Of a DNA stretch of 64,000 bases, positions 9,801-24,800 are shown piece by piece. The notes beneath the pieces are model-generated. The model saw only the letters and a program-made list of their open reading frames with translations, had not been told where the DNA came from and searched no databases. Both the position numbers and the translations under genes were made by a program. The stretch covers positions 62,001 through 126,000 of the forward strand of contig NZ_LXYG01000020.1 in NCBI RefSeq assembly GCF_001650905.1, in the 5' to 3' direction. Origin of the DNA: Balneola sp. EhC07 (GTDB taxonomy: Bacteria; Bacteroidota; Rhodothermia; Balneolales; Balneolaceae). Each line of letters starts with the position of its first letter. Position 1 is the first letter of the stretch.

Positions 9801-12800
9801 CTATAATCATAAGTCGCAGCTAGAGCTTCTCCTACTTTTGGAGTACCTGAAATAGCTGGGTTGCTTGCCACCGGGGCGGTGTTGGTTCTGCCCCCATCGG
9901 TAATCGTCCAATTGTTGGGCGCGTTTGTCAGTACTTCCCACGCCGCCGCCGCCGCCGGGGTATATTCTACCGTTCCCACATCCAGCCTTTGGTTTGGCTG
10001 AACGCTTGGTAAAGCTGCCCAGCCAATAAGTAAAGAATCATAATTGGGTGTGGTGAGTCCGGAATTACCCAAAAAACTATAGAAAGCGTCAGTATCTTCA
10101 AAACTTTGCACCTTCGAAATATCCCAATCACCCAAATCCTGGTCAAAAGATACTGCCCCATTAAACATTCCAATCATATTAACAACATTTGAAACATCCC
10201 ACTGGCTTAGATCCTGATTAAAAGAAGTAGCTTCTTGAAACATATTTTCCATGTTTAAAACAGACGATACGTTCCAACTACTTATATCCTGATTGAATGC
10301 ACTTGCGTAGCTAAACATCAAAGACATGTTTGACACCCTAGAAGTTTTTTCACCCCAGTTATTAATATCCTGATTAAATGCAGTTGCACCTGAAAACATC
10401 ACATTCATGTATTCAACTGAAGACACGTCCCAGTTTCCAATGGATTGATCGAATGCCGAAGTAGATGCAAACATAGCATCCATATATATCACTGAAGATA
10501 CATCCCAACTACTGATGTCTTGGTTAAATAAGGTTGCACTATTAAACATAGCTCCCATATTTGTAACAGCACCAACATTCCAACTACTTAAATCTTGATT
10601 GAATACCTGCGCATTAAAAAACATGGCATACATATTTGTAACAGAACTCACATCCCAGTTACTTATGTCCTGATTAAATGCATGAGCATTGTTAAACACC
10701 TTCTCCATATTAACTACCTGAGACACATCCCAGCTTGAAATATCTTGATTGAATGAGGATTTTCCATCAAATAAATAGCTCATATCCGTAATTCCACTCG
10801 TACACGTTGTTGCAGCATTTTCGGTGGTGATCTGATCTTTTGATCGTTTGGTGTATTCAATACCGTTTACTGTTCCCTTATCACCTACTTTAGCATCAGA
10901 ACAGGTAATCGTTACTCCGTTATTAGCAAGCAAGAATACACTGGCCACTTCTATCCAATCGCTGGAAACCGCCACTCCGAAGTCACGCCCGTCATTCGGG
11001 GTAATTTCTACCTTTACAAATAAACCGGCTTCCGCTGATGTTGGAGTAAACGTAGAATTGGTAGCTCCGGCTATAGCCACGGAATCGGTTCCCATAGCAT
11101 CACTTGCACGGTACCACTGGAAACTAGCTCCGGCGTTCGCATCATTCTCTATATCACTGTAATCGTAGCTTGCTGTAAGTACTTCTTTTACTTTTGGAGT
11201 ACCTGAAATAGCTGGGTTGCTTGCCACCGGAGCTACATTCGTTCGACCGGCATCAGTAATGATCCAATTGTTGGGTTCGCTTGTTAATACCGCACGAGCG
11301 GTAGCGGCGGCAGGGGTGTATTTGACATCTCCAACCCCTAATCTTTTATCAGTCTGCACGCTTGGAAGAGCTGCCCAACCTATAAGCAGGGAGTCGTAGT
11401 TGGGTGTGGTGAGCCCCGAATTTCGCAAAAATCCTAATCCACTATTAAATTCTGCTACGTTCGAAATATCCCACTCACCCAGATTCTGATCAAAAGCTGT
11501 TGCATCATTAAACATACCACTCATATTTGTCACCGAACTCACATCCCATGCTCCAATATCCTGATTAAACGCCTCGGCTTCTTCAAACATACGTCCCATA
11601 TCGGTCACCGAACTCACATCCCATGCCCCGATGTCTTGATCAAAAGCCGACGCCTCATCAAACATACGTTCCATATTGGTCACCGAGCTTACATCCCAGG
11701 CACCGATGTCCCAGTTGAAGGCGGAGGCATAACTAAACATAGATGACATATCGGTCACTGAACTCACATCCCAACTGGATATATTACCGTTGAAATAAGA
11801 CTCAAATGAAAAAAGACTGCTCATATCCGTCATCCCGGAAGTACAGGTTGTAGCTGAATTATCCTGGGTGATCTGAAATTTACTTCGTTTGGTGTATTCA
11901 ATGCCGTTTACTGTTCCGGTGTCTCCGACTGCTGCATCACTACAAGTAATGGTAACTCCATTGTCAGCAAGCAAGAATATACTGGCCACTTCTATCCAAT
12001 CACTGGAAACAGCGGCTCCGAATTCACGCCCGTCATTCGGGGTAATTTCTACTTTTACAAACTTACCCGCTTGGGCTGAAGTTGGGGTAAAAGTTTTAGC
12101 CGTAGAGTCAGTGATGGCTGCTGTGTTAGTTCCACTTGCATCATCGGCAACATTCCACTGGAAGGTACTGCCTGATTCGGCATCTCCATCGGCGTCAGTA
12201 AAGGTGTAGCTTGCCATTAGTTGATCGCCTACTTTTGGCGTTCCGGCAATAAGAACGTCAGTGACTACCGGTACCACATTGGTTCGACCGGCATCAGCAA
12301 TGGTCCAATTATATTCATTAACTAATTTTTCATGAGCTGCTGAAGCCGCCGGGGAATACACTAACGTTTCCATATTCAGTGTTTGGTTTGGCTGAACACT
12401 TGACAAGGCCGCCCAACCTATAAGCAAGGAGTCGTAATTAGCAATGGATAACCCCGAGTGACCTAAAAATCCATCTCCAAGTTCATTAAATTTAGTTACG
12501 TTTGAAATATCCCACTCACCCAGATCCTGATCAAAAGCAACTGTAGCAAAAAACATATCCGACATATCGGTAACCAAATGTACCTCCCAGCCTCCTATAT
12601 CTTGATTAAAGGAAGAGGCTCTATAAAACATAAGTGACATATCGGTAACCGAATTTACCTTCCAACCTCCTATATCCTGATTAAAAGAAGACGCATTGGC
12701 AAACATACCTGACATATCGGTAACCGAATTCACAACCCAGCTACTTATATCCTGATTAAAGTTATCTGTAAGCGCAAACATACCCAACATATTGGTCACT

Positions 12801-15800
12801 GAACTCACGTCCCAATCTCCAATATCCTGATTAAAGGCATCGGCACTATTAAACATACCCGACATACTTGTCACCGAACTCACATCCCAATTTCCAATAT
12901 CTTGGTTAAAGGCAGATTTCTCGTGAAACATGTTAGACATATCGGTAATCAGACTCGTACATACATTAGTTACATCAGCTCCCCCATCTACTCTTGCTCT
13001 CAGGCTATCTCCACTCAGGGCTGTATACATTATTCCGCCCACTAAACCGGTATCTCCCGGGCTTGCATCACTACAGGTCATTGTTACTCCGTTATTAGCA
13101 AGCAAGAATACACTAGCCACTTCTATCCAATCGCTGGAAACAGTCACTCCGAAGTCAAACCCGTCATTCGGGGTGATTTCTACTTTTACAAACTTGCTCG
13201 CTTGCGCTGAAGTTGGAATAAAGGTAGAATCGATGGCCCCTAAGATTACAGATTGCTCATTCAACGTATCTGACGAAACATACCATTGGAAATTAGCGCC
13301 TGCATTTGCATCATTCTCTATATCACTGTAATCGTAGCTTGCTGTAAGTACTTCTTTTACTTTTGGAGTACCTGAAATAGCTGGGTTGCTTGCCACCGGA
13401 GCGGTGTTGGTTCTGCCCCCATCGGTAATGGTCCAATTATAATCATTAACTAATTTTGCACGAGCTGCTGAAGCCGCAGGGGTATATTCTACCGTTCCTG
13501 CATTCAACGCTTGGTTTGGCTGAACGCTTGGAAGAGCTGCCCAACCTATAAGGAGGGAATCGTAGTTGGGAGGCGTCAACCCCGAATTTTTTAAAAAACC
13601 ATCTCCATAATCATCAAATAAAGTTACATTCGAAATATCCCAACCACCCAGATCCTGATCAAAAGCAAATGCATTGTAAAACAAAGCCGGCATATTGGTA
13701 ACCGACCGCACATCCCAAGCTCCAATATCTTGATTAAAAGCCGATGCATCATAAAACATACTACCCATACTTGTAACTGAACTCACATTCCAAGCCCCTA
13801 TAGGCTGATTAAAAGAAGATGCACCAGAAAACATAAATGACATTTCCGTTACGTTACTTACATCCCAACTTCCAATATCCTGATTAAAAGAAGAGGCACC
13901 TTCAAACATGAAGCTCATATCTGTAACTGAAGACACATCCCAACTTCCAATATCCTCATTAAAAGAAGTATAGTGACCAAACAATTCCGACATGTTCGTA
14001 ATTCCACTCGTACATGTTGTAGATGCATTTTCTTGACTGATTCCATATATATTTCGCTTGGTATACTCAACGCCATTAACTGTTCCGGTGTCGTCTACTT
14101 CTGCATCACTACAAGTAATCGTAACTCCGTTCTCGGCAAGCAAGAATACACTGGCCACTTCTATCCAATCGCTGAAAACAGTCACTCCGAAGTCAAACCC
14201 GTCATTCGGGGTGATTTCTACTTTCACAAACTTGCTCGCTTGCGCTGAAGTTGGAATAAAGGTAGAATCGGTGGCCCCTGAAATTACAGATTGCTCATTC
14301 AACGTATCTGACGAAACATACCATTGGAAATTAGCGCCTGCATTTGCATCTCCATCAGCATCACTGAAATCGTAGGTTGCAGCAAGGGTTTCTCTCACTT
14401 TTGGTGTGCCTGCTATTGCCAGATTAGCTGCCACGGGAGGGGTATTTTCATGGACATCCGTAACCATAATAATTAAATCGATACTTGCAGTATTGAATTC
14501 AGCTTGCCCATCGTTAGCCTCTACTGTTATTTCAAATACATTATCGGTATCAGAATCAGCTGGAATCTCAAAGTCAGGTGCTGTTTTAAAGGTCAGAACT
14601 CCTGTACTCGCATCGATATTAAAAGCTCCGGCATCTGTCCCACCACTAATCGAATAAGTCAGTCCTTCATCTGTAGCTCCTCCATCACCATCGGTGGCTT
14701 GTATGTCAATCACGGTGCCCGCGCCGTTCTCTGCAAAACTAACTGTATTTGGGTTGTCTAATACATATTCATAAACTCCACCATATGGGATATTATCTAG
14801 AATAAACAATTTTGTCCCATCGTTGTTGAAGATTAATCTACTAGGGATTCGTGTACCAAATCTACCATGATAAAATTCTTCAGAAGCACCCGCGTAAATT
14901 GCAGTAGAAACATCATAAGATGTAAATAAGTTATATTCTACAACATCTTTGCTTGAGCCACCTATCACAAACATTTTACTTCCATCGTCGTTAAATGCTA
15001 TATCTTGAGCACTATATTCTTCTGTACTGGTACTAAATTCTTCGTCTAGTCCCAAATACATTGCTGTTGAAACATCAAATGCTGTATCCAATGAATATTC
15101 TATGATCACTCTTCTCTCAAAACCTAATAAATACATTTTTGTACCATCAGCGTTGAAAGTAAACCCTCTAGGATCATTCTCCTGAATTGCGATACTAAAT
15201 TCTTCGTTTTGCCCAGCATATACGGCAGTTGAAATATCGAAGGCAGTACCTAATGTGTATTCAACAACTGCATCACCATCTCGGCCAAGTACAAACATTT
15301 TTGTACCATCATTATTGAAATTTAAACCGGTTGGTGAACTTTCCTCTCCTGAAATAATAAAATCTTCTTGTTCACCAGCATGTACAGCTGTAGAAACATT
15401 AAAGGCAGTTCCTAAATGATATTCTGCAACAACGTCGGAATCACCTAATGCAAATAATTTCGTGCCATCCGTATTAAATGCAATATCACCATAAGAACTT
15501 TGACTGATTACTGTAGCTGAACCATTGTTTGCTTGTACTGCTGTTGAAACATCATAACGGCCTGGAAATATTGGTGGGTCATTCACTTCATTGATAGTAA
15601 CTACAAAACTGTCTTCGGTAAATAATTCCCCATCGCTGGCTCGAACCGTAATATTGGCTACTCCGAATTGGTTCGTCTGATAATCCAGAGTAAGTGCTGA
15701 ATCACTAATTGTTGCTGTGACCAATGTGGGATTATCGTTTACTTCTAAAGTGTAGATCAATGAGCCAGACGCAGTTTCTGCATCGCTGAAGTTAGTACTT

Positions 15801-18800
15801 AAATCGATTAACGTATTTGGTGCATTCTCATCCACCGTTACATCAGCAATTGGGTTGTTTACAACCGGAGCCTTATTAGCTTTCATCTTACCTGGAATTG
15901 GGTCCTGAATATTTTGCTTTAAATATGGATAACTCACCGAATCCCCTGTTACTATAGACCAGGTGTTAGTAAAATCAAAGCCTGCATTAGAGTAGGTGAG
16001 AGAGTCTTTCATAGCTGAGTTCGAAACATCGGTAGTTCCTATGCCACTCACATCCCAATAGCTGTTGGTTGGTACGTCAGACAACGTACCTGCAAAGTAA
16101 GAATTAATGGCTTTATAACTTCCCGTACCAACAATCCCATCAATATTTACTACATCATCATTTCCCGTTATTGTAGCTAACGAATAGCTATTTACAATCT
16201 TGGGATCAGTATAATCACCCGTTCCAGATATACCTCCAGCGCTTTCGCTACCTATAACACTACCCATAGAGTAACTTGTTTGTATTTCACCCCCTCTAAA
16301 GCTACCAACAATACCTCCCGAATTAGCTCCCGAGACTGTACCACTAAATAGACTATTGATTATTTTTACGTTACGGAAAGTATCACCGGCAATTCCTCCG
16401 GCTTTTGTTGTTCCTGAAACAGTACCCACGAATGAACTCTCAGTAATAGTTCCACTATTCCATAAAGTTCCTGCTATACCACCTACACCTTCTGAAGAAG
16501 TAAAGGTAGAAGTAACCGTACCGGTTATATGTACATTAGAAACCATCCCTCCTGATACATAACCAACAGCTCCGGTATTATATTCATAAGAGCTTGTAAT
16601 GTTCACATCCGTAAGCGTAACGTTCCGAATTGTTCCTGAATGTAATCCGATTAAACCTACATACTCACGGGTATTGTTATTGATATACAGACCAGAAATA
16701 GTATGATTGGCTCCATCTAAACTGCCTGTAAACGTTTTATAACCCCGGGTTAATGGGACCCACCCTTCTCCTTGGTTATAAGGAGCAACATCAAGGTCAA
16801 GATCAGAAGTCAATTTAAAATGATCCTCAATAACAGACCCTACATACATTTCATAAACCAAGGTTCTGATGGAATCAAGCTGGGCAACTGTTGAGATTAG
16901 GAATGGATTTGCTTCAGTTCCAATTCCACCATCAAATATATTTGCCAATATATACCCACTGGAAACCGTAGCACCGCCTTCAAATCCATCATTCGGAGTC
17001 ACATCCAATCGCAGATATTTTAAGTGATCGTTTCTTGTTGGAGTGTAAGTAATGTCTGTAGAGTCAGTTATCATCGTCTTGTTGCTTCCAGAAGCATCAT
17101 CAGCACGATACCATTGGTAAGTAGTTCCTGATTCTGTATCTCCATCTGCATCTGTAAAATCATATTTGGCAGTAATTTGAGCACCGGTCTTAACAGAACC
17201 TTCGCCAATATTTATATTGCTTGCCACAGGGGCATTGTTTGTACGCCCTTCGTCAATAATCGTCCAGTTGTTAGGACTTCCTGTTAGAACTGCACGTGCT
17301 TCTTCTGCTGCTGGAGAGTATTTTCCTGGTTCTACATTTAAGGTTAGGTTTGGTTGTACGTTTGGTAAATTTGCCCAACCAATCAATAAGGAATCGTAGT
17401 TTTCTGTAGTAGTTGCAGCATCAAATAAAAACCCTTCAAAATTTGATACATTAGAAATATTCCAGCCTCCAATATTTTGATTAAAGGAACGGGCATTATA
17501 AAACATGGACTCCATATTTGTTACAGAACTTACATTCCAACCGCTGATATCCCCGTTGAAACTGTTGGCATAATAAAACATAAGCCTCATATTTGTTACA
17601 GAGCTTACATCCCAACTACTTATATCCTGATTAAATACGGTTGCTTGATAAAACAAACCTTGCATATTCAACACAGAGCTTACATCCCAATTAGCAAGAG
17701 AGCCATTAAAACTGGATGCATTATCAAACATTTGACTCATATCAGTTACTGAAGAAACATCCCAACTACCTATATCCTGATTAAATGAAGATGCGTCAGA
17801 AAACATAGCCGACATATCCGTAATGCCACTTGTACACGTTGTTGCTGCATTTTCCTGGGTAATCTGATCTTTGCTTCGTTTGGTGTATTCAATGTCATTT
17901 ATCGTTCCGGTGTCTCCAACTGCTGCTTCGCTACAGGTTATGGTAACTCCGTTTTCAGCTAATAGGAATATCGGTGGAACACTTACCCAACCACTAGAAA
18001 CCGCCACGCCGGATTCAAGCCCATCATTCGGGGTAATCTCTACTTTTACAAACAAACCGGCTTCAACCGATGTTGGAATAAAGGTGGAATCGGTTGCTCC
18101 AACTATTTCTGCCTCATTAGTACCTGTCGCATCATCGGCTCTGTACCATTGGAAATTAGCGCCTGCATTTGCATCTCCATCAGCATCACTGAAATCGTAG
18201 GTTGCAGCAAGGGTTTCTCTCACTTTTGGAGTTCCTGCAACACCTGCGTTACTCGCTATCGGGGCTATGTTTTCAAAAACATCTGTTACGGTTATAGTGA
18301 GTGTAATACTTTCTGTGTTGAATTCAGCTTCTCCATCATCGGCTTGAACGGTCACTATATACTCGTTATCTCCATCAGTATCGGTAGGGTTTTCAAAGTC
18401 TGGTGCAGTTTTAAATGTAAGAACACCCGTAGAGGCATTAATATTGAACTCATTGGCATCCGCGCTAGCCAAGATGGAGTACGTTAGGCCAGCATCTGCT
18501 GCACCGCCGTTTCCGTCGTTGGCATTTATATCAATAACTGTACCTGTGCCATTTTCAGCAAAACTGGCTAAAGTTGGATTATCCAAAACGTATTCAAAGT
18601 GGGCTCCTAACGCATCATATATATACATTCTAGTGCCGTCACCATTAAAGACTAATGATAATGGGTTACTTGTTCTAGTACCTCCGTGATCGAATTCTTC
18701 ACCGGGTCCTGCATATACTGCTTCAGATACGTCGTAGGCTACGGAAAGGTTGTATTCCACCACTGAATCATCTCCATCTCCCATAATGAACATTTTGGTA

Positions 18801-21800
18801 CCGTCTTCATTAAAGGCCAGATCTCTTGGACTTAAATCCTGATCTCCTACATAAAACTCTTGATCCGTTCCAGCAAACACTGCTGTAGATACATCGTAAG
18901 GTGTCCCAAGGTTGTACTCAACCACTGATTTACCGTTAATTCCAATTATAAACAATTTGGAGCCATCTCCATTAAATGATATAGATTCAGCGGAACTTTC
19001 TTCTGTGCCAATATTGAATTCTTCACTTTGCCCTCCATATACGGCCGTAGATACATCAAAGGCGGTACCAAGACTATACTCGACTACAGCCTTTGGAGAA
19101 GCATTCAGAACAAACATTTTTGTACCATCGCTGCTAAATTCAGCATCTTTTGAAAACGAAATTTCTTCTCCAAAAGTGAACACTACTTGCTCATTGCTTG
19201 CTGTAGATAAGTCATACGCTAGGTTTAAGGTATGTTCCTTTATTTCAGGTGAATCGAGTGAAAATACTTTTGTGCCGTCGGCATTAAAAATAATCTGGGA
19301 TCCACCACCCAACGGAATATATTCTGAGGAAGACAAAACAGCCGTGGATACATCATATGCGCCTGGAAATATGGGCGCATTATTTACTTCAATCACAGTA
19401 ACTATAAAAGTTTCATCTGCAAATAACTCACCATCACTGGCTCTGACCGTTATACTTGCTACCCCAAATTGGTTGGTTTGGTAATCCAATGTTAATGTAG
19501 AACCATCGATTGAAGCTGCAACCAGTGTAGTATTATCGTTGGATTCTACGGTGTAGGCTAAATCTCCCGATGTGGTTTCTACATCACTGAAGCTTGTGCT
19601 TAGATCTATTACTGTGTTCGGTGCATTTTCATCAACCGTTACATCTGCAATAGGAGTGCTTATAGTTGGCGAATCATTAACTGGATTTACTGTAACGTTG
19701 AATGAATTATCTACAGTTAGTCCACCTGAATCTGTAGCACGAATAGTAATAATTGCAGAACCAGAGCTGTCTGCAATTAATGACAGTGTTAATTCATCTG
19801 AAGTATTATTTACTGAAACATCTGCTAAACCAGTATTTGAATTCGACTCGACTGAAAAAGTCAATTCACTAGCTGCTTGTTCTGCGTCAGAGAATACAGA
19901 AGTCAAATCAATTGTCGTATTTTCTGCATCTTCATTTATAGAAAGATCTTCAATCGCAGCTAACACAGTCGGCTCGGTATTCGACACCGTTATGTTTATC
20001 GAAAAATTATCCTCCACACTGGATGTTCCATTTTCCAAAGAAACAGATGCAGAGAAACCTAAAGCATATTCCTGATCAAGTTCGCTCACTGCAATTCCAC
20101 TCAGATCGTATCCCCATTGTTGGCGAGCTGAACTATAAACTGGGTTACCAGGAGAAGTTAATCCTGTTGCTGGAGTTAAGGTCCAAACCGGATTTAAAGC
20201 TTCCGTAACTTCAGTTCCATCCATGGTCAAATCCATCCAAAGCGTATCGGTAACTGATGTGTCTATTGGTGAAGTTTCCGTCGTCGATAAACTCAGCCCA
20301 TCTGCTGTTAATCCGCCATCGGTAATATTCCATCCAAAAGTGTCTACCAGTATATCCCGCCCTTCAAGTCCGGCCAGATTATAGGTAGTTGGGTTTACAG
20401 AAAATTCAACTCCGCTCTGCACATCTAAAGCGCTCCAGCTACTTAACATAGCTGAATAATTTGCCGTACTTAAAGCTGTACCCTCTGCCATTAAGAACAT
20501 GTCTTTCACATTACTGACATCCCAACCGCTTAAGTCTTGATTGAAAGCCGAAGCATCGGAAAACATAACAGTCATTGTATCTGCATTGCTAACATCCCAG
20601 TTCGCCAACCCTGTTCCGGTGAAAGAGCTAGCCAAATTGAACATCCCTGTAAAATTGAGCCCGTTTGCTACCGAGTAGGGCGCACTCGAGAAGGTCCACC
20701 CGCTAACATCACCATTGAAAGAAGTTGCGTTGGTGAACATGCTAGAGAAATCGGTAATACTGCTCACGTCCCAACCGCTTAAATCAGCATTGGTTAATCC
20801 TGTAAAGGCAAACATGCCTTCCATGCTGCTCGCCTGGGATACATCGGGGGCATCCGTGGCGGTGTAGCTAACCAAATTAGGGGTTTGGTAGAACATATTT
20901 TCCATACTCTCCCACGCTATATTCCCCCATTGCTTGAGGCCAATAAGCTTGGCTGAATTCTGGCCATAGCCTGGGTTGTTGCCATAGGTTACTAAATCAG
21001 CATTGTCAGTCATATCCAAACGAGGAAATGTCCCTCCAATACGAACTTCATAATCTCCTGCCACCGCGTAGCTATGGCTAGGGTCGGGATCATCACCCGT
21101 AATTTCTTCCACCGTGCCATCACCCCAGTCGATAATGGCGTCAAAGTCGGTAACACCAGCCCCCCCATCTGTGTACATAGTGATCGACTCCCCGGGCGTG
21201 GTCGTTTTCCATACGGTAATAAATGCTGTTAATGAATCTACCGTAAGTACTTCTTCTACCGTAATGGTGAACACTTGATCAGCAGAGGTATCGATTCCTT
21301 CATTAGTTGTCCCGCCATCATCGGAAAGACTAATGGTAACATTCGCTACTCCAAAAGAATCAGCAGCTGGTGTAAAAGTCAGCGTTCCTGTTAACGGATC
21401 AACAGCCGGACCTACTTCAAAAAGATTGTCATTGTCGGTGCTTACATTAAATGTTAACCCTTGCCCGCTTTCGTTGGCTAGCCCAGCACTTATTCCACTT
21501 GCCCAATTACTTATTGATTGTGGGGCTGCATTCTCATCTACTACTTGGTTTGCTCCTTTCGTAAATAACGGAATGTCATTAACTGAATTCACTGTTACAG
21601 TGAATGAAGTGTCTGCCGTCAAACCACCAGAATCGGTGGCCCGCACGGTGATATCTGCGGTTCCAAACTCATTTGCTCCGTAAGCCAGAGTTAGGGTATC
21701 TGTTGTGTTATTTACAGAGGCTGTAAGTAATATTGGATTTGAATTGGTTTCTATTGAATAGACCAAATCATCGGCACTTTCATTAGCATCAGCAAAATAG

Positions 21801-24800
21801 GAAGTCAGATCTATGGTCGTATTGTCTGCATCCTCATCAACAGTAATATCTTCAATTGCTAAAGTTGCAACAGGAGCTGAATTAGGCACTATCACATTTA
21901 TAGAAAAATCATCCTCGATACTTGCACTTCCATTTTCCAGTGAAACAGAAGCAGAAACTTGCAGTGCATATTCCTGATCCAGGTTAGTAACCGTAATACC
22001 ACTCAAGTCATAAGCCCATTGTTGTCGGTCTTCATTAAATACCGGGCTTCCTGATGCCGACATACCTGTAGCCGGCGTCAAGGTCCATATTGGATTTAAG
22101 GCATCTGTAGCTACGGTTCCATCAATGGTCAAATCCATCCATAGCGTATCGGTAACTGATGTGTCTATCGGAGAAGTTTCGATAGTCGATAAACTCAGTG
22201 CCCCTGCTGTTAAACCACCATCGGTAATATTCCATCCAAAAGTGTCTACCAGTATATCTCGTCCTTCAAGTCCGGCCAGATTATAGGTAGTTGGGTTTAC
22301 AGAAAAATCCAAATCACTTTGAAGACTTAACGCGCTCCAACTGCTGAGCATGTCGGTATAATTTGCTGTACTTAAAGCTGTACCCTCTGCCATCAAGAAC
22401 ATGTCTTTCACATTACTAACATCCCAACTACTCAGGTCCTGATTAAAGGCCGCAGCATCGGAAAACATAACAGTCATTGTATCTGCATTGCTAACATCCC
22501 AGTTCGCCAACCCTGTTCCGGTGAAAGAGCTGGCCAAATTGAACATTCCCAGAAAATTCACTCCATTTTCGCTTGTATAATCTGCTGAAGAAAATGTCCA
22601 ATCAGACAGATCTCCGTTAAAAGAAGTCGCGTTAGTAAACATGCTAGAGAAATCGGTTATCATAGATACATCCCAACCGCTTAAATCAGCTGAACTCAAC
22701 CCCGTGAAAGCAAACATTCCTTCAAGCGAAGTAGCCTGGGATAAATTCGGGGTATCGGTTGCAGAGTAGGTAACCAAATTCGGAGTTTGGTAAAACATGT
22801 TGGACATGCTTTCCCAGATAATATTTCCCCATTGGTTGATAGCAATAATCTTATCTGAATTAGCAGCAAGCGCTGGCGTGTTTCCATAGGTTACTAAATC
22901 AGCATTATCAGTCATATCCAAACGAGGAAATGTCCCTCCAATACGAACTTCGTACTCCCCAGCCACCGCATAGCTATGGGAAGGATCCGGATCGTCGCCT
23001 GTAATTCGTTCCACTGTGCCGTCTCCCCAGTCAATGATCGCATCAAAATCGGAAACTGTGCCCCCCCCATCTGTGTACATAGTGATCGACTCCCCGGGCG
23101 TGGTCGTTTTCCATACGGTAATAAATGCTGTTAATGAATCTACCGTAAGTACTTCTTCTACCGTAATGGTGAACACTTGATCTGCAGATGTATCAATTCC
23201 TCCATTAGTTGTACCACCATCATCGGAAAGACTGATGGTGATATTGGACACTCCAAATGAATCGGCAGCGGGAGTGAACGTCAGGTTTCCTGTTGACGGA
23301 TCTACTGCCGGTAATACTGAGAATAAATCATCATTATCCGTGAATATATTAAAGTTCAATGCCTGACTCGCTTCATCTCCGGCTCCCACACTTATGCCCG
23401 TAGCCCAACCGTTAACCGTCTGTGCTCCGGAATTTTCGTCTACAACCTGATTGGCTCCTTTTACAAATACAGGCACATCATTAACCGGATTTACGTTAAT
23501 ATTTACAGTATCCTGAGCAGTTAATCCTTGGCTATCCATGGCTTGAACTATAATTTCTGCTATACCACTTTCATTGGCGGTATATGCAAAACTCAGAGTG
23601 TCTGTTGTATTATTAATTGCAGCTGTAACAAGCCCTGTATTCGAATTGGAAACAATGGAATAGGTAAGAGCAGCATCGTTGTCTTCCGCATCCGAAAAAA
23701 TATTGGTAAGATTAAAGAAACTATCATCGGCATCTTCATCTACACTAAAATCAGCAATCGGATTGCTTACAACAGGATTGGTGTTTGGAACAAGAATCTC
23801 CACATAAGCTGAGGTATCAGCTATACCAAGAGAAGTACCATCAAACGGAGTTATTTCAACACGTATAAATTTTCCTGCATCACCTGATTCAACTACATAA
23901 CTACTATCTGTTTCTCCGGATATCGTACTTTCATTAGTACCAGATCCATCATCCGCAACAAACCAGCGGAATTGAGCACCGGCATTAGGATCATCCTCAA
24001 AGTCATTGTATTCATATACTGCAAAAATGGTTTCACCAACATCAGGAGTTCCTGTGATAGTGCCAGCAATTGCGATAGGACGAACATTTATTTTTACGAA
24101 ATCAGAAGTCGACGTTGAACCATATTGTGTGCCGTCATTTGGAGTAACTTCTACTCTGATGTATGCTCCTTCTTCAGCTGGTGTTACTACATACTTATTT
24201 GAAGTAGCATCTGCTATCGGAGTTAGTCCGGTTCCAACTTCATCTACTGCTACATACCATTGAAAGGTAGTTCCTGATTCCAAATCACTTTCAGGATCAG
24301 AATAGGTATAATCTGCGGTCAGCGTATCGCCAATTCCCGGAGTTCCTGTAATTGTAACAGTACCGGCGGAAGGAGGTTGATTTGATGCCGCTACTTCAGA
24401 ATAAGAGCTGGAAACTAAAGTTCCGGCATCAGTTCCATCATTGGGTGTTACATCAACTCGTAAAAATTTATCTAAATCAGCTGACACTACCGTATATATT
24501 GAATCGGTTGCTCCAGCTATTTGTACTGCGTTGGTACCACTAGCATCATCTGCACGATACCACTGAAATGTTGTTCCTGTTTCGGGATCGTTATCAGCAT
24601 CACTGAAATTGTAGGTTACCGCTAATTGATCTCCTAATTCAGGTAAGTTTCCTGCATTTGTTCGGTTATTTATAACAAGGTTTGAGGCAGCAGGGACTGT
24701 ATTGGCTGATTCTGCATTCGGATTTAATTCCTGCTGTATTGGATAGCCGTTGTTTACTCCACTTACTAACTCCCAAACGTCTGTAAAATCCCATGAAGCT

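Noticed and set aside
6080-14000. Regularly spaced short repeats that look like a CRISPR array on first reading
   Set aside because: Period 75 bp, always in frame, and encoding BspA/DUF285 repeats; no repeat-spacer alternation.
18912-19484. Long plus-strand frames opposite giant gene 1, up to 190 codons
   Set aside because: They mirror the repeat structure of the giant gene, carry no domain or start signal of their own, and arise because the repeated coding sequence has few antisense stops.
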